Assembly (NCBI RefSeq): GCF_026914185.1
Contig: NC_070564.1
Location: 3,472,001-3,536,000, forward strand
DNA length: 64,000 nt
DNA from: Puccinia triticina
Lineage: Eukaryota; Basidiomycota; Pucciniomycetes; Pucciniales; Pucciniaceae
Direction: 5' to 3'
This document shows positions 47,501-59,000 of the stretch, piece by piece. The translations under genes and the position numbers were made by a program. Position 1 is the first letter of the stretch. Each line of letters starts with the position of its first letter. The notes beneath the pieces are model-generated. The model saw nothing but the letters and a program-made list of their open reading frames with translations, had not been told where the DNA came from and made no database searches.

Positions 47501-48263
47501 GACTAATAATGATTCAGCTGGCATTAAATTTCTGTTTAAAAATATTAGAATAATTAAAATACTCACATCTTACACTGCCATGCAATCATGCGTCGTTGAA
47601 ATTTATCTAGCTGGCTTGACAATGTGGGTAGTTCATAAGACGCATACGCCAAACTGACTTGATTACGGGAGAGTTTCACCTCGTGTTCTAGATTGATTCA
47701 AGGTTGGTTGGTGAGCTGCTAAAATAGTGAAAAATAATGGGAGAGAGAGAGATATACCTAGACGCTGCTCATCAGTCAATTGGATTCCGGAAGAGTTGCC
47801 TTCTTCCTTGCGATCTTTGTCCTCGCAATCTTTGTCCTCGCAATCTTCCTCATGATCTTCCGCGCAATCTTCCTTTTTGGTGTTGTTGGTTTCATCTTCT
47901 GGTGCAGTTGACCTTTTTTGGAGTCTCTTCCTTGGTCGGGCCATTCTGTGGGAGTGAGTGGGGCAGCACAGGGATATGGGGATATGTGGGAATACGTCAA
48001 TTGAACAAAGGGGAACCCAGGTTGGAGATGCTTGCGCAGCTGCAGCTGAAACTAAGTTTGAGATCCTGGGTTGCCAGACGCGGCGCCCAGACAGACACCT
48101 GTGCGCGGGTGTGCAAAAACTACCCGGGTACCCGCCGACATTTTCCCGGAAACTCAGACATCCGCATCCACACCCGCACACGCCAGCGGGTACCTGCCAG
48201 GTGTAGCGGGTACCCGCCAGCGGATAGCGGGTACCCGCAACGGGTTTGTTTGGCACATCTCTA
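44574..48263 (-). mobile_element. hAT transposon, complete ends, 8-bp target duplication
   Basis: 3690 bp. Ends TAGAGATGGGCCAAA and TTTGGCACATCTCTA are inverted repeats, followed inward by CCCGGGTACCC-rich subterminal repeats. The duplication AGCCAAAC is perfect (44566-44573 and 48264-48271). It encodes a hAT transposase on the minus strand. It sits in the exon of the Kelch gene. Confidence 0.95.
44811..47944 (-). pseudogene. hAT transposase with BED-like N-terminus and dimerisation domain
   Basis: Starts MARPRKRLQKRS at 47944, then an acidic repeat (EDCEDKDCEDKD) and a BED-like zinc region (MIAWQCK..LAACGVMS). RNase H-like core: LYLGVDAWQTPNGYNIIGAV, PLDFAQLKERHTGQHLA, GIVSDNASNNSSMINEL, then IRCFAHILNLIVQAIL, the classic hAT motif order, with the first catalytic Asp in VDAWQ and the second in SDNASNN. 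Middle: KYYLLTDCSPIYRIAMVLHP. C-terminal hAT dimerisation: DPLEIWLSGG..WWAEQ..LQMALDVLS and ERTFSFGRDYVLVRRHQLNP. Several introns are evident. A stop after VQAIL (about 46573) and others suggest decay, although some may be intronic. Confidence 0.85.
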
Positions 48264-49665
48264 AGCCAAACTCCTCCTCCTCAAGCTATTGGACATTGCG
48301 ATTGTCAAAAGCACTCTATTCCTCCCTTGCAAGCTGGCTCATCTAGAGCAATCAATAGCAAACCCCCAGTTCCTCTCTCCATCAACTTCCATGACCACTG
48401 GTCGCATCATCTCCTCTTCTATTCCTATCCCACCCGTCAGAAGATCAATTTGACTTCCTTCCCCCTACAACCTCCATTCCCTTGCGCGAGAAGCAGCTCA
48501 ACTGCTTCCTTCCCACTGATAGATCCACCAGTAACCTTTTCCTTTGGTGGATCTTTTGATGGTATCCTACTAGGCAATCTCTACTCCTTCACCTTCAATC
48601 TGACTGCCTCAAGACCCAATCTGACAGCAAAGCTGGTTGCCACGCAAGGTCCAGCGCCATCTCCTTGATCCAATGAACTCATAGCCGCGGCCGATGGACC
48701 TCTGTTTTTCTGGGGTGGGATAACTTAAAAAACCAATCATTCAAAGCCAGATACCGCCTCTATTGCCTTTCGTTAGCCACCAGTTCCTGGAGTTGCTATG
48801 CAGTTTCAGGAACCTGTCCAGTTGGCATTTCTGGGTCAAAAGCTACTATATTCAAAGGTTTTTTTTATGTCTATGCTGGTACTGGAATGGATGGTTGTGT
48901 GATTGATAGTCTGTGGCAAATATACTTAGACCATTGTAAGTTTCTCATCCTCACACTGTCAGATTGCCAATTTTAACACCTATTTCTCTTGTTTGAATAA
49001 CCCTTGCCTCTGTAGTGATGTTGGACTTGCTTTGGGAGTTAATGGTCTCCGCTGGCAAACCATCTGCCCGTACCGGCCATTTGGCCATTGTGTACAATTG
49101 CTCTTGGATTTTATTTGGTGGTTCAAGTGCAAATCATGTCTTTAATGATGTATGGATGTATGATTTCCGTCATAATAAATGGAAAACAATCAATTGTTCT
49201 GGATCTGCTCCCCTTCCACACCAAAATCATTCATCACTTTGACTGGCCAAAAAGATGTTCATCTTTGGTGGAATTGATAGCAATGGGACTCAACTCTATG
49301 ATATTTGGGCATTAGACCTCATAAGCATTTATTTATTCCATGGGCTAGTTTCTTCCTGCCCCGCATTCTTCCCTGATATTTCTGTTGCAATAGGTCATGT
49401 TTGGTATCAGGTTGCTTTGGACAGAACGGAGAAAATAATGAATTACGGTCAACTCACCGCAGCATGGGAAGGCACAATCTATCTTTTTGGTGGAGAAACA
49501 GCCTCTCCCGGACAGCCCCTTACTCCTGTGCTCTACCACACCCTTGATGTCTTGAACACTCCTTCCTCCGTGGCCGCTGGCAATTTCCAGCTTGTATTTG
49601 GGGCCGTCTCAAACACCAGTGTGCTCCTGCCACTCAAAATTTACCCCACCAACGATCCACCGTGA
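48264..49665 (+). CDS. Kelch-repeat protein, exons downstream of the hAT insertion
   Basis: From the hAT boundary one frame continues the upstream exon (TPPPQAIGHCDCQKHS.., FSFGGSFDGILLGNLYSF) to about 48668. After intron-like sequence, Kelch motifs follow: GKPSARTGHLAIVYNCSWIL, FGGSSANHVFNDVWMYD, KMFIFGGIDSNGTQLYDIWA, TIYLFGGETASPG..LDVLN. Kelch units form beta-propeller blades for protein binding. A TGA near 49242 breaks the second blade, and the end DPP|GTGAGT at 49665 is a splice donor, so a further exon is expected. The hAT insertion probably inactivates the gene. Confidence 0.6.
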
Positions 49666-49704
49666 GTACTTTTGTTTAAAGGCTGTGAAATCTTTTCCTT
49701 CCCC

Positions 49705-49905
49705 AATATCAGCGTGTTGCGTAGTTGTAGTGCAGTTGTCATGCACATCAACCATGCCACGGCTACTTCTACAAAACACATTGTTATATGGGGGGCCCTT
49801 GGGTCAAGCAAGCATTGGTGTTTCATTGGGGTAGTGCAGTCGGCATGCACATCAACCGTGCCACAGCTACCTCTACAACTCACCATTTTTCAGATTAGCA
49901 AGCAA
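49705..49905 (+). repeat. Imperfect tandem duplication
   Basis: GTAGTGCAGTTGTCATGCAC..CATCAACCATGCCACGGCTAC recurs about 110 bp further on as GTAGTGCAGTCGGCATGCAC..CATCAACCGTGCCACAGCTAC. The stretch lies after the Kelch gene splice donor, in likely intron or intergenic sequence. Confidence 0.7.
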
Positions 49906-50050
49906 AAAACAAAGCAGAGGACTGACCATCATTCAGACTGTGCTTTTCTCACTTCTCATTCCTCTCACCCTCTATTTATTCGCTGTTGGAAAATTTATTC
50001 TAACATTATTTTTCCTTGGACATTTATCCAGGCCTGGAAAGCGTTCTTGT

Positions 50051-51013
50051 ATGGGCAAAGATAAGAAGCGATTCGCCCAAGAAAAAGCCAAAAGAGAAGC
50101 CCCGCTTTGCACCCCTGGCCAGCACGCAAATATCCATCACTGTACTGTGCCGCCGTCTCGTCAACATGATCCGTGCCCAAACAAAGAATTAATGTCCGAC
50201 AAGACAATTCAGCAAGATTATGTCTCTCTGACACACAGTGTTTGCATATTTTCCCCAAATAATTGCCCTCCCTTCTGCATGGCTGCTTGGTATCCATTTG
50301 ATACAATGATTGCCAGCAAGAAAAGAGGTTGGGAGAAGTTTGTCCTGCACCTTCTCAGCAGAATTGACTATGTTTCTGAAATTGACACAAACGGGCCCCA
50401 ATGTAGTGGATCATTGTGGAAGGACGGCTGGCGCAAGTGTTCCAAGAACACCAAATACTTTGGACACTTTTGTAACGTGGAATCCTTGCGGAAACAAATG
50501 AAGCTTCTCAATTTTGACCCGGACGACCAGAAGGCCCAACTCCTCAAAGCCGGCCAGTGGATCTCAGACAAGTTGAGAAGCTTTGCACCTGGCGTTCATG
50601 ACTGCAATCAAGAACTCCTGATCAACAACCAGTACCCATCAATGAATCACACGGAGTATGGTGAACCTTACACATCTGCCAAATTTTCTTCTTTCCTGAC
50701 ATTCACCATGTACAACTTTTACAACTTTCCACACACCAACAATAATGTGAACGACTGGACTCTGGTTGGTTGGATTCTGATCTTCAACCCAAAAAACCCA
50801 GACAATCCTCAGATCCTGGGAGATGAAAGGTTTGATATGATTGGTGGTCAGTTTTCTTTTTGTGATTTTCAAGTCTGCTTAGACTTGAATAAAACTCTTG
50901 GTGTTACGCTCTGTGTATTCCGGTCCCAAGACTATCGCCATCAAACTCTCCCTGGCTGTTCCCCTTCTGGCTTTTATACCAGGATTGGATTTTCTTGTCA
51001 GATAAACAAATGA
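50051..51013 (+). CDS. TET-like 2OG-Fe(II) oxygenase, probably catalytically altered
   Basis: ATG at 50051 gives a 320-residue protein starting MGKDKKRFAQEKAKREAPLC; an ATG further upstream would add a hydrophobic leader that looks like non-coding sequence. C-terminal double-stranded beta-helix features: FTMYNFYNFPHTNNNVNDW, GGQFSFCDFQVCLDLNKTLG, VFRSQDYRHQTLPG, TRIGFS. In the rust TET/JBP-like family the first metal motif is H-x-D; here it reads H-T-N, so one iron ligand is replaced. The distal His (YRHQTL) and a 2OG-binding Arg (TRIG) are present. Active members oxidise methylated bases. After the TGA at 51011 the same frame continues 37 codons to a lysine-rich end (51127), so the stop may be a truncation. 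The call rests on remembered family motifs. Confidence 0.6.
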   Translation: MGKDKKRFAQEKAKREAPLCTPGQHANIHHCTVPPSRQHDPCPNKELMSDKTIQQDYVSLTHSVCIFSPNNCPPFCMAAWYPFDTMIASKKRGWEKFVLHLLSRIDYVSEIDTNGPQCSGSLWKDGWRKCSKNTKYFGHFCNVESLRKQMKLLNFDPDDQKAQLLKAGQWISDKLRSFAPGVHDCNQELLINNQYPSMNHTEYGEPYTSAKFSSFLTFTMYNFYNFPHTNNNVNDWTLVGWILIFNPKNPDNPQILGDERFDMIGGQFSFCDFQVCLDLNKTLGVTLCVFRSQDYRHQTLPGCSPSGFYTRIGFSCQINK

Positions 51014-51943
51014 ATGGCAGCTGCTGTTACTGCTTACATTAATGGCCAATACGAAAAGATTTTAGCTATTGGAGGTTTGCAGAATCAAATTGATAATGCA
51101 AATGCTCCAAAGAAAAAGAAGTCCTAGCTGTATTTAAAATATTATTAATCCCATCTATAAAACACATTGTGCCTGTTTTCTCACGTTCTTTTTTCTCTTT
51201 CCTTTGGTCATGAATTCAAACCTCACTTTTTCCTATCCAAATCTCCAACTGATCCATATTCAACCAATCAAGTATTGAGCCAGAAATAGCTCTGGTATAG
51301 ATCAATGCCTCTCACATTATTTCATCAATCAAACGGATCAATTGGCAAAGAGAAATCATTTTGAAAAGTGAATTTAATGCTTAAAAGTAGGGAAATTTTG
51401 GTTTCTTTTCTCAAAGAAAATACACACAAGTTGTACCATTTCTCATATTTTGTACTTGGATTTTATGATTACTTGTTTGAATCAACATGAAAGCTGTTGA
51501 TTTATTTTTGTATTTTTCAATTTCTGTTGTATGCTGAATGTGAGATTTCACAGGCTTTTCATTATGCTTTTTATAATCAAGGATGAATTCTTGTTTGACA
51601 AATCATAATGTTGTTGAACTCCTTGGCTTAATTTCTAATTCATATCACAATCAAAACACCAGAACATTGAGTATATGAGTAGTGCGGAAGTTGATTGGGA
51701 AATGATCAAATCAGGGAGAGCTGCAGTCAATTGAGATGCTGGCATTTTTACAATTCTTCCACTGTAATTTGCAGATAGACTAGAGGCCAAGGCGGCTGCG
51801 CCGCTGCAGGGGTCACTTTATGTAGTTTTACGTCCACAATCTAGCCAAGCCGGCCCCCAGGGACCCCACCCCCCAATCTCACCTTACACATATATACACA
51901 CCAACCATTCAACCTCCACCTTTGACCCTGAGGGAAAAATTCA
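51014..51943. other. Intergenic after the oxygenase
   Basis: 51014-51127 is the in-frame tail MAAAVTAYINGQYEKILAIG..KKKKS beyond the oxygenase stop. The rest is AT-rich without a gene, apart from a GC hairpin AAGGCGGCTGCGCCGC near 51790. Confidence 0.5.
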
Positions 51944-52168
51944 ATGAAATTTTTGTTAGCTTTGCCTTCCAATATTGCCTGGTTTGCACGGCGCTATGAA
52001 CATGCCGGACACCAAGTGTCAAACAACAAGCTACACCTGAGCAGTAGTTCATTTCAATTTAGGACAAGCCCAAAACCTAAACAAAGTAGTTCCAGGGTAT
52101 GTTCAAAGCCAACATCACACGCCCATCACAACCACAACCACCCAATGTCTGACCCTCACCATGCCTAA
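51944..52168 (+). CDS. Small hypothetical ORF
   Basis: 74 codons, MKFLLALPSNIAWFARRYEH.., His/Ser-rich end, preceded by TATATA at about 51890. It overlaps the 3' side of the minus-strand gene and has no recognisable domain, so it may be spurious. Confidence 0.2.
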   Translation: MKFLLALPSNIAWFARRYEHAGHQVSNNKLHLSSSSFQFRTSPKPKQSSSRVCSKPTSHAHHNHNHPMSDPHHA

Positions 52169-52224
52169 GGAATCAGTGCGTCAGGATTGCAACCTCCATG
52201 TCCACGCTGATTAGGCAGGCTTAC

Positions 52225-53075
52225 CTCCACCTTGATGAGTCCACCGTTGCCGGTCCCCCCTATATGTACATCAACAAATGAGACACAAGATCCCGGTATG
52301 AAAGACTCAACAATATCTGCCGGCATGTCTTCTGGCTTGACAGCAACCCTCAAATCAACTCGAAGCGCATATTCCTAAGTGGAGAAAGTCAGTATTACCA
52401 TTTAACCCGTAAGACAATGTACTCATGCCAACATGATGTGTAACTACCACTTCAGAGTGTACAATAGTGTCCGTCTTGGTGTCCTAAATATTTTCGACGG
52501 ATTTGAGTCCGCCGCAACCCGTCACGACCAACAGCCTTGGCAAGAACAACAATTGCAATTGACCGGTCCTGCGCGCAAGGAGAGGATTGAAACCCCATTC
52601 AGTATTGCCGTTGAACCCCCGTCCTATTGCGCCTCTGATGAAATACCAGTCCCCCGAATTCAAATCATGACCCAAAGCAGATAAATTGGGTGCTTTGATA
52701 ACAACCGGGGTTGCAATAGAACTCTTGTTGGAGTGTGCTTCACTGCCGATCCCCAAACGCCTCCTGTTCTCAGGCAGAATATAATGGTTGAACACCTTGC
52801 CGTCATATTCTATGCATTCAAACTGAGCTCAAAGTCAGCAAACAGCCAGTGAAAAATTATTGGAACCCACTTTTTTACCCAGCCTGAATCCCACGTCAAA
52901 TTGAAGATTATCACATCCATCCGGAGAAGCAACGTCCAAACCCAAGCCGTTCATTGCTGGCACAGAGTTCAGAGTTAAGTTGGTAAGTGTATTGTGGGTA
53001 AATGGGATAATTTGTCAACATCAATCGCATTACCCCACCTGTTTTTATAGGGCCATCTAACATCACCACAATCAT
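52225..53075 (-). CDS. Hypothetical multi-exon protein, possible OB-fold, second of two similar genes
   Basis: ATG at 53075 (MIVVMLDGPIKT), intron GTGGGG..GCCAG, exon 2 (MNGLGLDVASPDGCDNLQFD..), intron, exon 3 (FECIEYDGKVFNHYILPENR.., NLSALGHDLNSGDWYFIRGA) around 52820-52500, and an exon at 52370-52225 after TCCACTTAG (EYALRVDLRVAVKPEDMPAD.., GSCVSFVDVHIGGTGN) ending at donor GGAG|GTAAGC. LNSGDWYFIRGAI resembles FRPGDWVEIKASI of the gene at 34693-43338, suggesting the two are related. No stops inside the exons. A nucleic-acid-binding role is only a guess from fold rhythm. Confidence 0.45.
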
Positions 53076-53928
53076 TTGTATGACATAGCCCAGACTTCAA
53101 ACTATCAAGCTGACCGGCCTGGTCACACTACGTGCGCCCTCAATCAAACAGCTTGGCAAGTGACAAACGTAACTACCTTGCTACTCAATCAAGCTAGACC
53201 AGTCCTTGCCATGCAAGAGTGGCGCCTCACGGATCCGCCAACGGGCGCTTACCCACCAGAACACAACCCATCAACCCCAGCCACCCTCATCACCACGCCC
53301 AATTAACCACCAAACAAGGCGTAATGCCCTCCCAAGAAAAAACAGAAATTATAACATATTCAGATTTCTTAAATTATAGATTTATGACTCTTCAACCTGG
53401 GCAAAGCTTGTTGCCACAGCTAATTGAATTTTCAATTACTTTAGAGCGCTCAGCGCATGGTGCTCACTGAATTCATTGTGTGATAATCCGAGTGTGACGA
53501 GTCACAAACCAGTCTTCTGGTTATCCCTTCCCACTGAGCCTCAACCCGCGTCAAATGTGGCGAAAGAGTACTGGATGTCCACCTTCACCATAGTTGCGTA
53601 TAATAAAAGACTTTTGTGACTGCAAGGTCAACAGCCTGTCTTTGACAACATGCGCGCTCCATCTAGTTGATTTCCACATGAAAAAAAAACTTCAAACATG
53701 TTGATGATTTTCAAGGAGACCTGACTACGCGTACAATGATTATAATGTAAAAAATTCAGGTCTGGCCATCTCAGCATAAAGATGTTTCCGGAGAGGAAGC
53801 AGATAAGCATCAATGGTGGCCATGAATGTTGAATCTACAAAATTATTCAACACCGGCAGCGCTTCAAGCAATGCCGCAGATCATCCCCCACAAGGGAGGC
53901 TTTGATCAGTTAACAGACTCATACTTGG
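53076..53928. other. Intergenic, nothing supported
   Basis: Short frames on both strands with no motif, lying between the promoter side of the minus-strand gene and the 3' end of the GST gene. Confidence 0.5.
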
Positions 53929-55244
53929 AGGAGCAACCGTTTGAAACACCCTTTCGGTTTTTGATTCTTGTGGCCCACAATAGGACATATATGCGGGTAG
54001 TTGACGAGTAATTCTTCCTCATTGGCCCAAAGGAAGCAGATGTTTACCGACCTAAATCAAAGATGGAAAACCAAGGAATTTCAGTGATAGATTGGCCGCA
54101 AGCTGCTTTATGGTCATACTCACGGCCAAATAGTTATATCCGCAAGTGAATACTTGCCTTCCCCCTTGCCAGCCAAAAACAACCTTTTAGCTCCTCCGTT
54201 CAAACCCGTAAAGTGACCTTCCATGAGGCTATAGGAAGCCTTGATCTTCTCCCTTAAGTGAGCCTCCAATGGAGGACACTTTTCTTTTGCATAACCTAGC
54301 AAGCATCATTTTGAATTATGCTGGTCACAATACACCCGTCCCTGGAAACACAGAATACTTACGAGAAATATCAATTAACTCGTGAGTCATTGTGACTAAT
54401 TTGGCGGTACCCCACTCGATCCATTGATACATATCTGAGAGTTGAAGGGGGTCCTCAAACTGGAAAACAAAACCGCAGTCAACGCGGTCGCACAAGTACT
54501 GTAAGCAACGGTGGGCCGCTACGCTACATTTAGTCCGTAGTTCAGCGCAGCGTAGTGGATCTAAACTACAAATGACAGGGTTTTCCATTAGCAGGCAGTG
54601 ATTGCCCGCTACCGCTAACAGGCACCCCTTGAAACTACAGGGCCTCTATCGCCGCTATCAGCGCTAGCAGTGCTATTCAACCGCTAAAAAAGTTGATAGC
54701 GCTGTTAGCGCCCGTTAGCGTAGCGTAGCGGCCCATAGCGGGCGCTACAACTAACGGCAATGTGTCAGGAACTACACAACGCTAAACTAGCAGATAGCGC
54801 ACGCTACGGATAGTTTAGCGTAGCGGCCCACCGTTGCTGTAAGGTAGACTATCAGCAATGTAATTCAATCCAAATATATTATAGGTTGCTCAAATGTTGC
54901 ATGAACTCACAATCATGATAGCTCCGCTCTCCATAACCGTGAATGGGCACAATGTGGTGTTGATGGTGTCAAAGTTGTTGTCAAGTAGGACAGGTATCTT
55001 GCCTAAGGGGGAAGCAGATCAGATACTTTACGGCTAATATTACCAATTCGCAAAGAATCAAACCATTGGTGTTTAATCTTAAAAATTTGTTGGTTTTCTG
55101 AATTCCTGATCTCACATCGCAGTACTCGACCAAGAAGGTAAACTTGTACTTGAGCTTGAGTTCTTTGACTAAGATTTGAACACCTTGGCAGCGTGGTGTA
55201 TTCATTGTGATGAGCCTGAAGGGGTGTTGAATATGTGGCTCCAT
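53929..55244 (-). CDS. Glutathione S-transferase, Ure2-like, with a MITE at a splice site
   Basis: Minus strand. The first exon (55244 on) gives MNTPRCQGVQILVKELKLKY and NKFLRLNTNG. After an intron (donor GTTTGA, acceptor CCTTAG) comes KIPVLLDNNFDTINTTLCPF then VMESGAIMI, the thioredoxin-like GSH-binding half with the ESGAI motif. A phase-0 intron (GTGAGT) holds the 331-bp MITE. The next exon is YLCDRVDCGFVFQFEDPLQL, MYQWIEWGTAKLV. Later exons give EKCPPLEAHLREKIKASYSL and GKYSLADITIWP (the SxAD motif of the helical domain), then a final VNYPHICPIVGHKN, stop at 53929. GSTs conjugate glutathione to electrophiles or act as redox regulators. The first 5' splice site is weak. The order and motifs fit the family well. 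Confidence 0.7.
54506..54836. mobile_element. MITE with CAACGGTGGGCC termini, copy B
   Basis: 331 bp with a perfect inverted repeat of about 21 bp starting CAACGGTGGGCCGCTACGCT, flanked by CTGTAAG on both sides (54499-54505 and 54837-54843). Relative of the 701-bp copy A. Read on the minus strand, the duplication is CTTACAG, the intron acceptor of the GST gene. Confidence 0.9.
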
Positions 55245-56055
55245 CGAGAACGCTGATTGGTTGTAGTTGGCTCCGGTTGTGACAGTTCCCGTGTTGAAAG
55301 GACCTTGGTGGGCCTGCTTGTTTGTTCAGGGGTTTGGGTTTGTAGTGGGTTGCAGATAGCTAGTGAAGCACACAATGCCTTAAACTGAATACTGCCTCAC
55401 CCACCGGAAGCGTGGCCACTTGTCTGACATTTCGGGAAAAGTGAACTCATCATCTCCCCATATTTCATATAATAGAGTTGCAACATGTTTCCTGTCTTGG
55501 GCCGTTTTTCAATCAACGTGTCAACGCCTGGGCGTAGTTTTGATTGGGTTTGTGATATGCACAGTCAAAATATCTACACTCCTTGCGTCAAGCGCTCCAT
55601 TCTGATCATTGTTCATGAACAGCTGACCTGCAATGGGGGGATGAATTTCAGCCAGTGGCTGAGAATTTACGCGGAAATGAGTGGTACGCGCATTGGCGAT
55701 TTAGGACAAATTTTGACAAACACTCATGAGCAAGAGTAGAAGTGATGAAGAACAAATTATATGGCAGATTGACGTGGAGGAAAGCTGCAAATGATAATTT
55801 TCAAGTACCCAATTGTTAAGTTAACAATCACATCACATACATTACATACGAAGAAAATTCCAACAGTAATAAGAAGTTTCCGTCGGCCCCTTTGAGTGAG
55901 GAAAAGATCAGCTAATATTCAAAACCACGGTTCAAAGTGATCCCAGCAAATCAGGCTCAGAAGCCTGTCAATACAACAATGAGATTTGTTAAGGGTGACT
56001 TGAATTTGTAGCGTTAGCGCTGGGATAGTTGATGACTCACCAAAATTCCGAAAAT
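55245..56055. other. Between GST and Helitron, no firm gene
   Basis: A plus-strand frame at 55485-55739 (84 codons, FDWVCDMHSQNIYTPCVKRS) could be a gene relic. The 3' end of the Helitron should fall here or further left, but I could not identify a CTRR terminus with hairpin. Confidence 0.35.
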
Positions 56056-59000
56056 TTAACGGTGAACTACATTCACAACACCGGATCTTTCTTGAGGCTT
56101 TGCAATAAGAAGATCTTCAACATTTGACATGCAAGATAGAGCAACATAGAGTTTTCCATGTGAAAAAACATTGGTACTCAAGAAGACTCCCACCCTCCCA
56201 AATGTCTGGCCTTGCACCTTGTTGATAGACATAGCGTATGCGGGAAGATAGGGAACTGATACCGGAAAAAACTGAGACTGGACTGTGCTGACCCTTTTTT
56301 GTGCAACTTGACTTGAGGTAACATGATACACCTCCCTCTGAAAGGTCCTGTCATCAGCTGACCTTGAATGTAAACTTGACAGAAGCCAACAATGAGCATT
56401 TGGGTTCTGTTGCATATGCCCCTGTTAATATTCATGTTTTGGGTGACAACGACTGGCATTCTGATCTTCAATGAAATTGAGTGTTCTGGAAAACCGGACA
56501 CAGAAATTTTATTGAGGCACTCCTTGGGAAGACTATCACATCCATTTGGGTCCGGTGTGTCAATGGACTTTAATTCTATCGCGTCACCTGGGAAAGTGTT
56601 CATGATGTCTTTGTTAATTTGTTTGACGTCTTGGTTCAAGGGAGCCAGTATGCACCGCTTGTTCAAATAATTGACGACTTCTCCAGTGTTCCTGCGGTCA
56701 ATAGTGTTGAGATCGTGGTAAACAAAGTTTGTGAGACAAGCGCTCATTTCGCGGGTGTTTGTATACGATTTGAGCTTCATTGCGTCAAGCAACAAGATCC
56801 CGAAGTCATTTGGCTGGTCTTTACCTTTGCCTAAGCAAAGGAGAGCTGTTGCAAATAATTGGTTGTTGTCCATTGCTGCGCCTCGCAAAGCTGCCGCAAG
56901 CCTCATATTTTCATGTAGCTTGAATTTGGTTACAGTGGCCCAAATTGGGGATGATTTGATTGTTGCAGCGTACAAAGGCGGAAACTTGTTGTATTTAACC
57001 ACAGGTAGTATTTGCCTAAAATTGCCGGGAAATACAACCGTTTTCCCGCCAAAAGGGAGAGTGGAATTGCTCAATTGTTTGAGTGTGCGATCAACAGCAT
57101 CAATGCAGTTCTTGTGAACTGTCACAACTTTATCCCAAATAATGAGACGCGCTGCAATCAACCTCTGCGCGAATGCAGAATCAGTTTCAACAGGACATTC
57201 AACATTCCTTTCTACATCAATTGGAATGTTGAACGTGGAGTGAGCGGTCTGTCCAGACTTGAGCAGGAGTGCGGCGATGCCCGATGAAGCGGTGATGATT
57301 TTTGCAATGTGCTTTGTTTCAGCGAAATTGATGATAGAGTTTAGGATGAAAGTTTTGCCCGTCCCGCCAGGACCATCAAGATAGAATACGCAAGGTTTCC
57401 TTCCCGTCAATGATTTCTTGACACTGTTGAAAAATACCAATTGAGCAGCGTTGAACTTAGCCCTGTTGGAACGGAGGCAAGAGAATATTTCAGAAAAGTC
57501 TTCATTTCCAAGGCATTTGTGTTCAAGACGAGCTAATGACCGCTTATCGGCCCTGCTGATGATAATTCCACAAGCTTCCAAATTGCTCCCCATTTTGTGG
57601 AGGATGCCTGCCATTCGTAACAGGGCCAACACTCGCCTTTCCTCAGGCCAAAGTAAGCGGCTGGAGCAATTGTTCATGTTGATGGGGGGGGTGTCGTCCG
57701 TGAATGATCCAAAGTGTTCTTCAAACAGCTTCTTAGGATCCGAGGGGAGCGGGTGGATGCACATCATTGCGTACATTTCTGCAAGTTGATAGCCTGTTTG
57801 AACTGTGGCTGATTCTTGAATTGTTTGGTCTTACAAATAATCGTCAACAAGCAGATGAAGTCAATTACAAGCAATCTGGTAAGTGTTGGCGCGGTGGCCG
57901 TCAACAGTTTGAAGCTCCTTGTGAGATCAAGCACCTTTGCAATGGAGGAGAAGAACACGCAAGTAGAATTTTTTGCCTGCCAGAAAGGATACGGAGTACA
58001 TTCGGCCGAAGGCTTCTGATTTTGTTTTGCGCGGGAGCCAAGCCTTTTTACCTTTGTCCCACCAGAAAAAAAGAGGTATCTCTTCATACAGCAGTGTTCT
58101 CTCTTCACGGCCTTTAGCCCCGACGCTATTCTTCTGGTTGAGTTTGAAGTAACCAATTAGATTTGTCAAGGACGCCTTGCCTGACTTGATTTGCCCTTTG
58201 GCGCCCTTGTTGGAATCAAAATACACGAGGTGTTCACCGGCATCATAAATTGCAAGTCGCGTGACGGCCGGAGACCAATCTGACAATGGAAACTTAAACA
58301 ATCTCCAACATGCTGCGGGAAGTGCAAGCTGAGCATTGAGTGACATCAATCATGCTGTATGACTAACCTTCTGGTGGACTGATGTATCGTGCATCAATGT
58401 ATGCCTGAACTTCATTAGCAACATCGACTGCCATATACGATCTGTCGTGGCCCTTTGTGATATACTTGTAAAGGTACTTGATTGCTGTAGTGTTGACAGG
58501 TATTTCAATGTTAATGTGTGTTTCAAACATGAGGGTAAGAAACTTATTATAAGGCACAATGTGGCTGTTGGTGAAAGTGCTTGTGTGTTTTGTGAAGGTA
58601 GCCCCCTTGTTGCCCCTCAAGTACGCGGGATAAGCTCCATCGATAATGACAGTTCAAGGGGTGAAGGGCTTGGGGTAACCAGATTTGCAGTGCTCGCCAG
58701 TCCAACACGAGCGGCTGGCACAAGGACCATGAAGCATAAATTGAGTTACCAGTTCATGGAGGCGTGGTTTGTAAAACTCGTTGGGAATTTTAGCGGATAC
58801 AAGCCTATCGACTTCTTCTGGAGTGTAAGGCCGGTCACTTGGATCAAGAGTGATCATAAGGTGGAGGTGAGGGAGCCCCCTCTTCTGGAACTCAATTACG
58901 GAGACATATGCAACGACCTTGCCCAAGCGTCCCATCTTGGCGAGTTGGAACATTAGCGCCTTGACCTTTGGGTGAAATACCTGGGAAACTATTGTTGGGT

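Noticed and set aside
49940..50050. Hydrophobic N-terminal extension of the oxygenase (MLFSLLIPLTLYLFAVG)
   Set aside because: It precedes a better start (MGKDKKRFAQ), is unlike the family N-terminus and lies in AT/CT-rich leader-like sequence, so a signal peptide is not claimed.
56392..58120. Plus-strand frames opposite the Helitron helicase
   Set aside because: They are antisense shadows of a clear Pif1 helicase on the minus strand.
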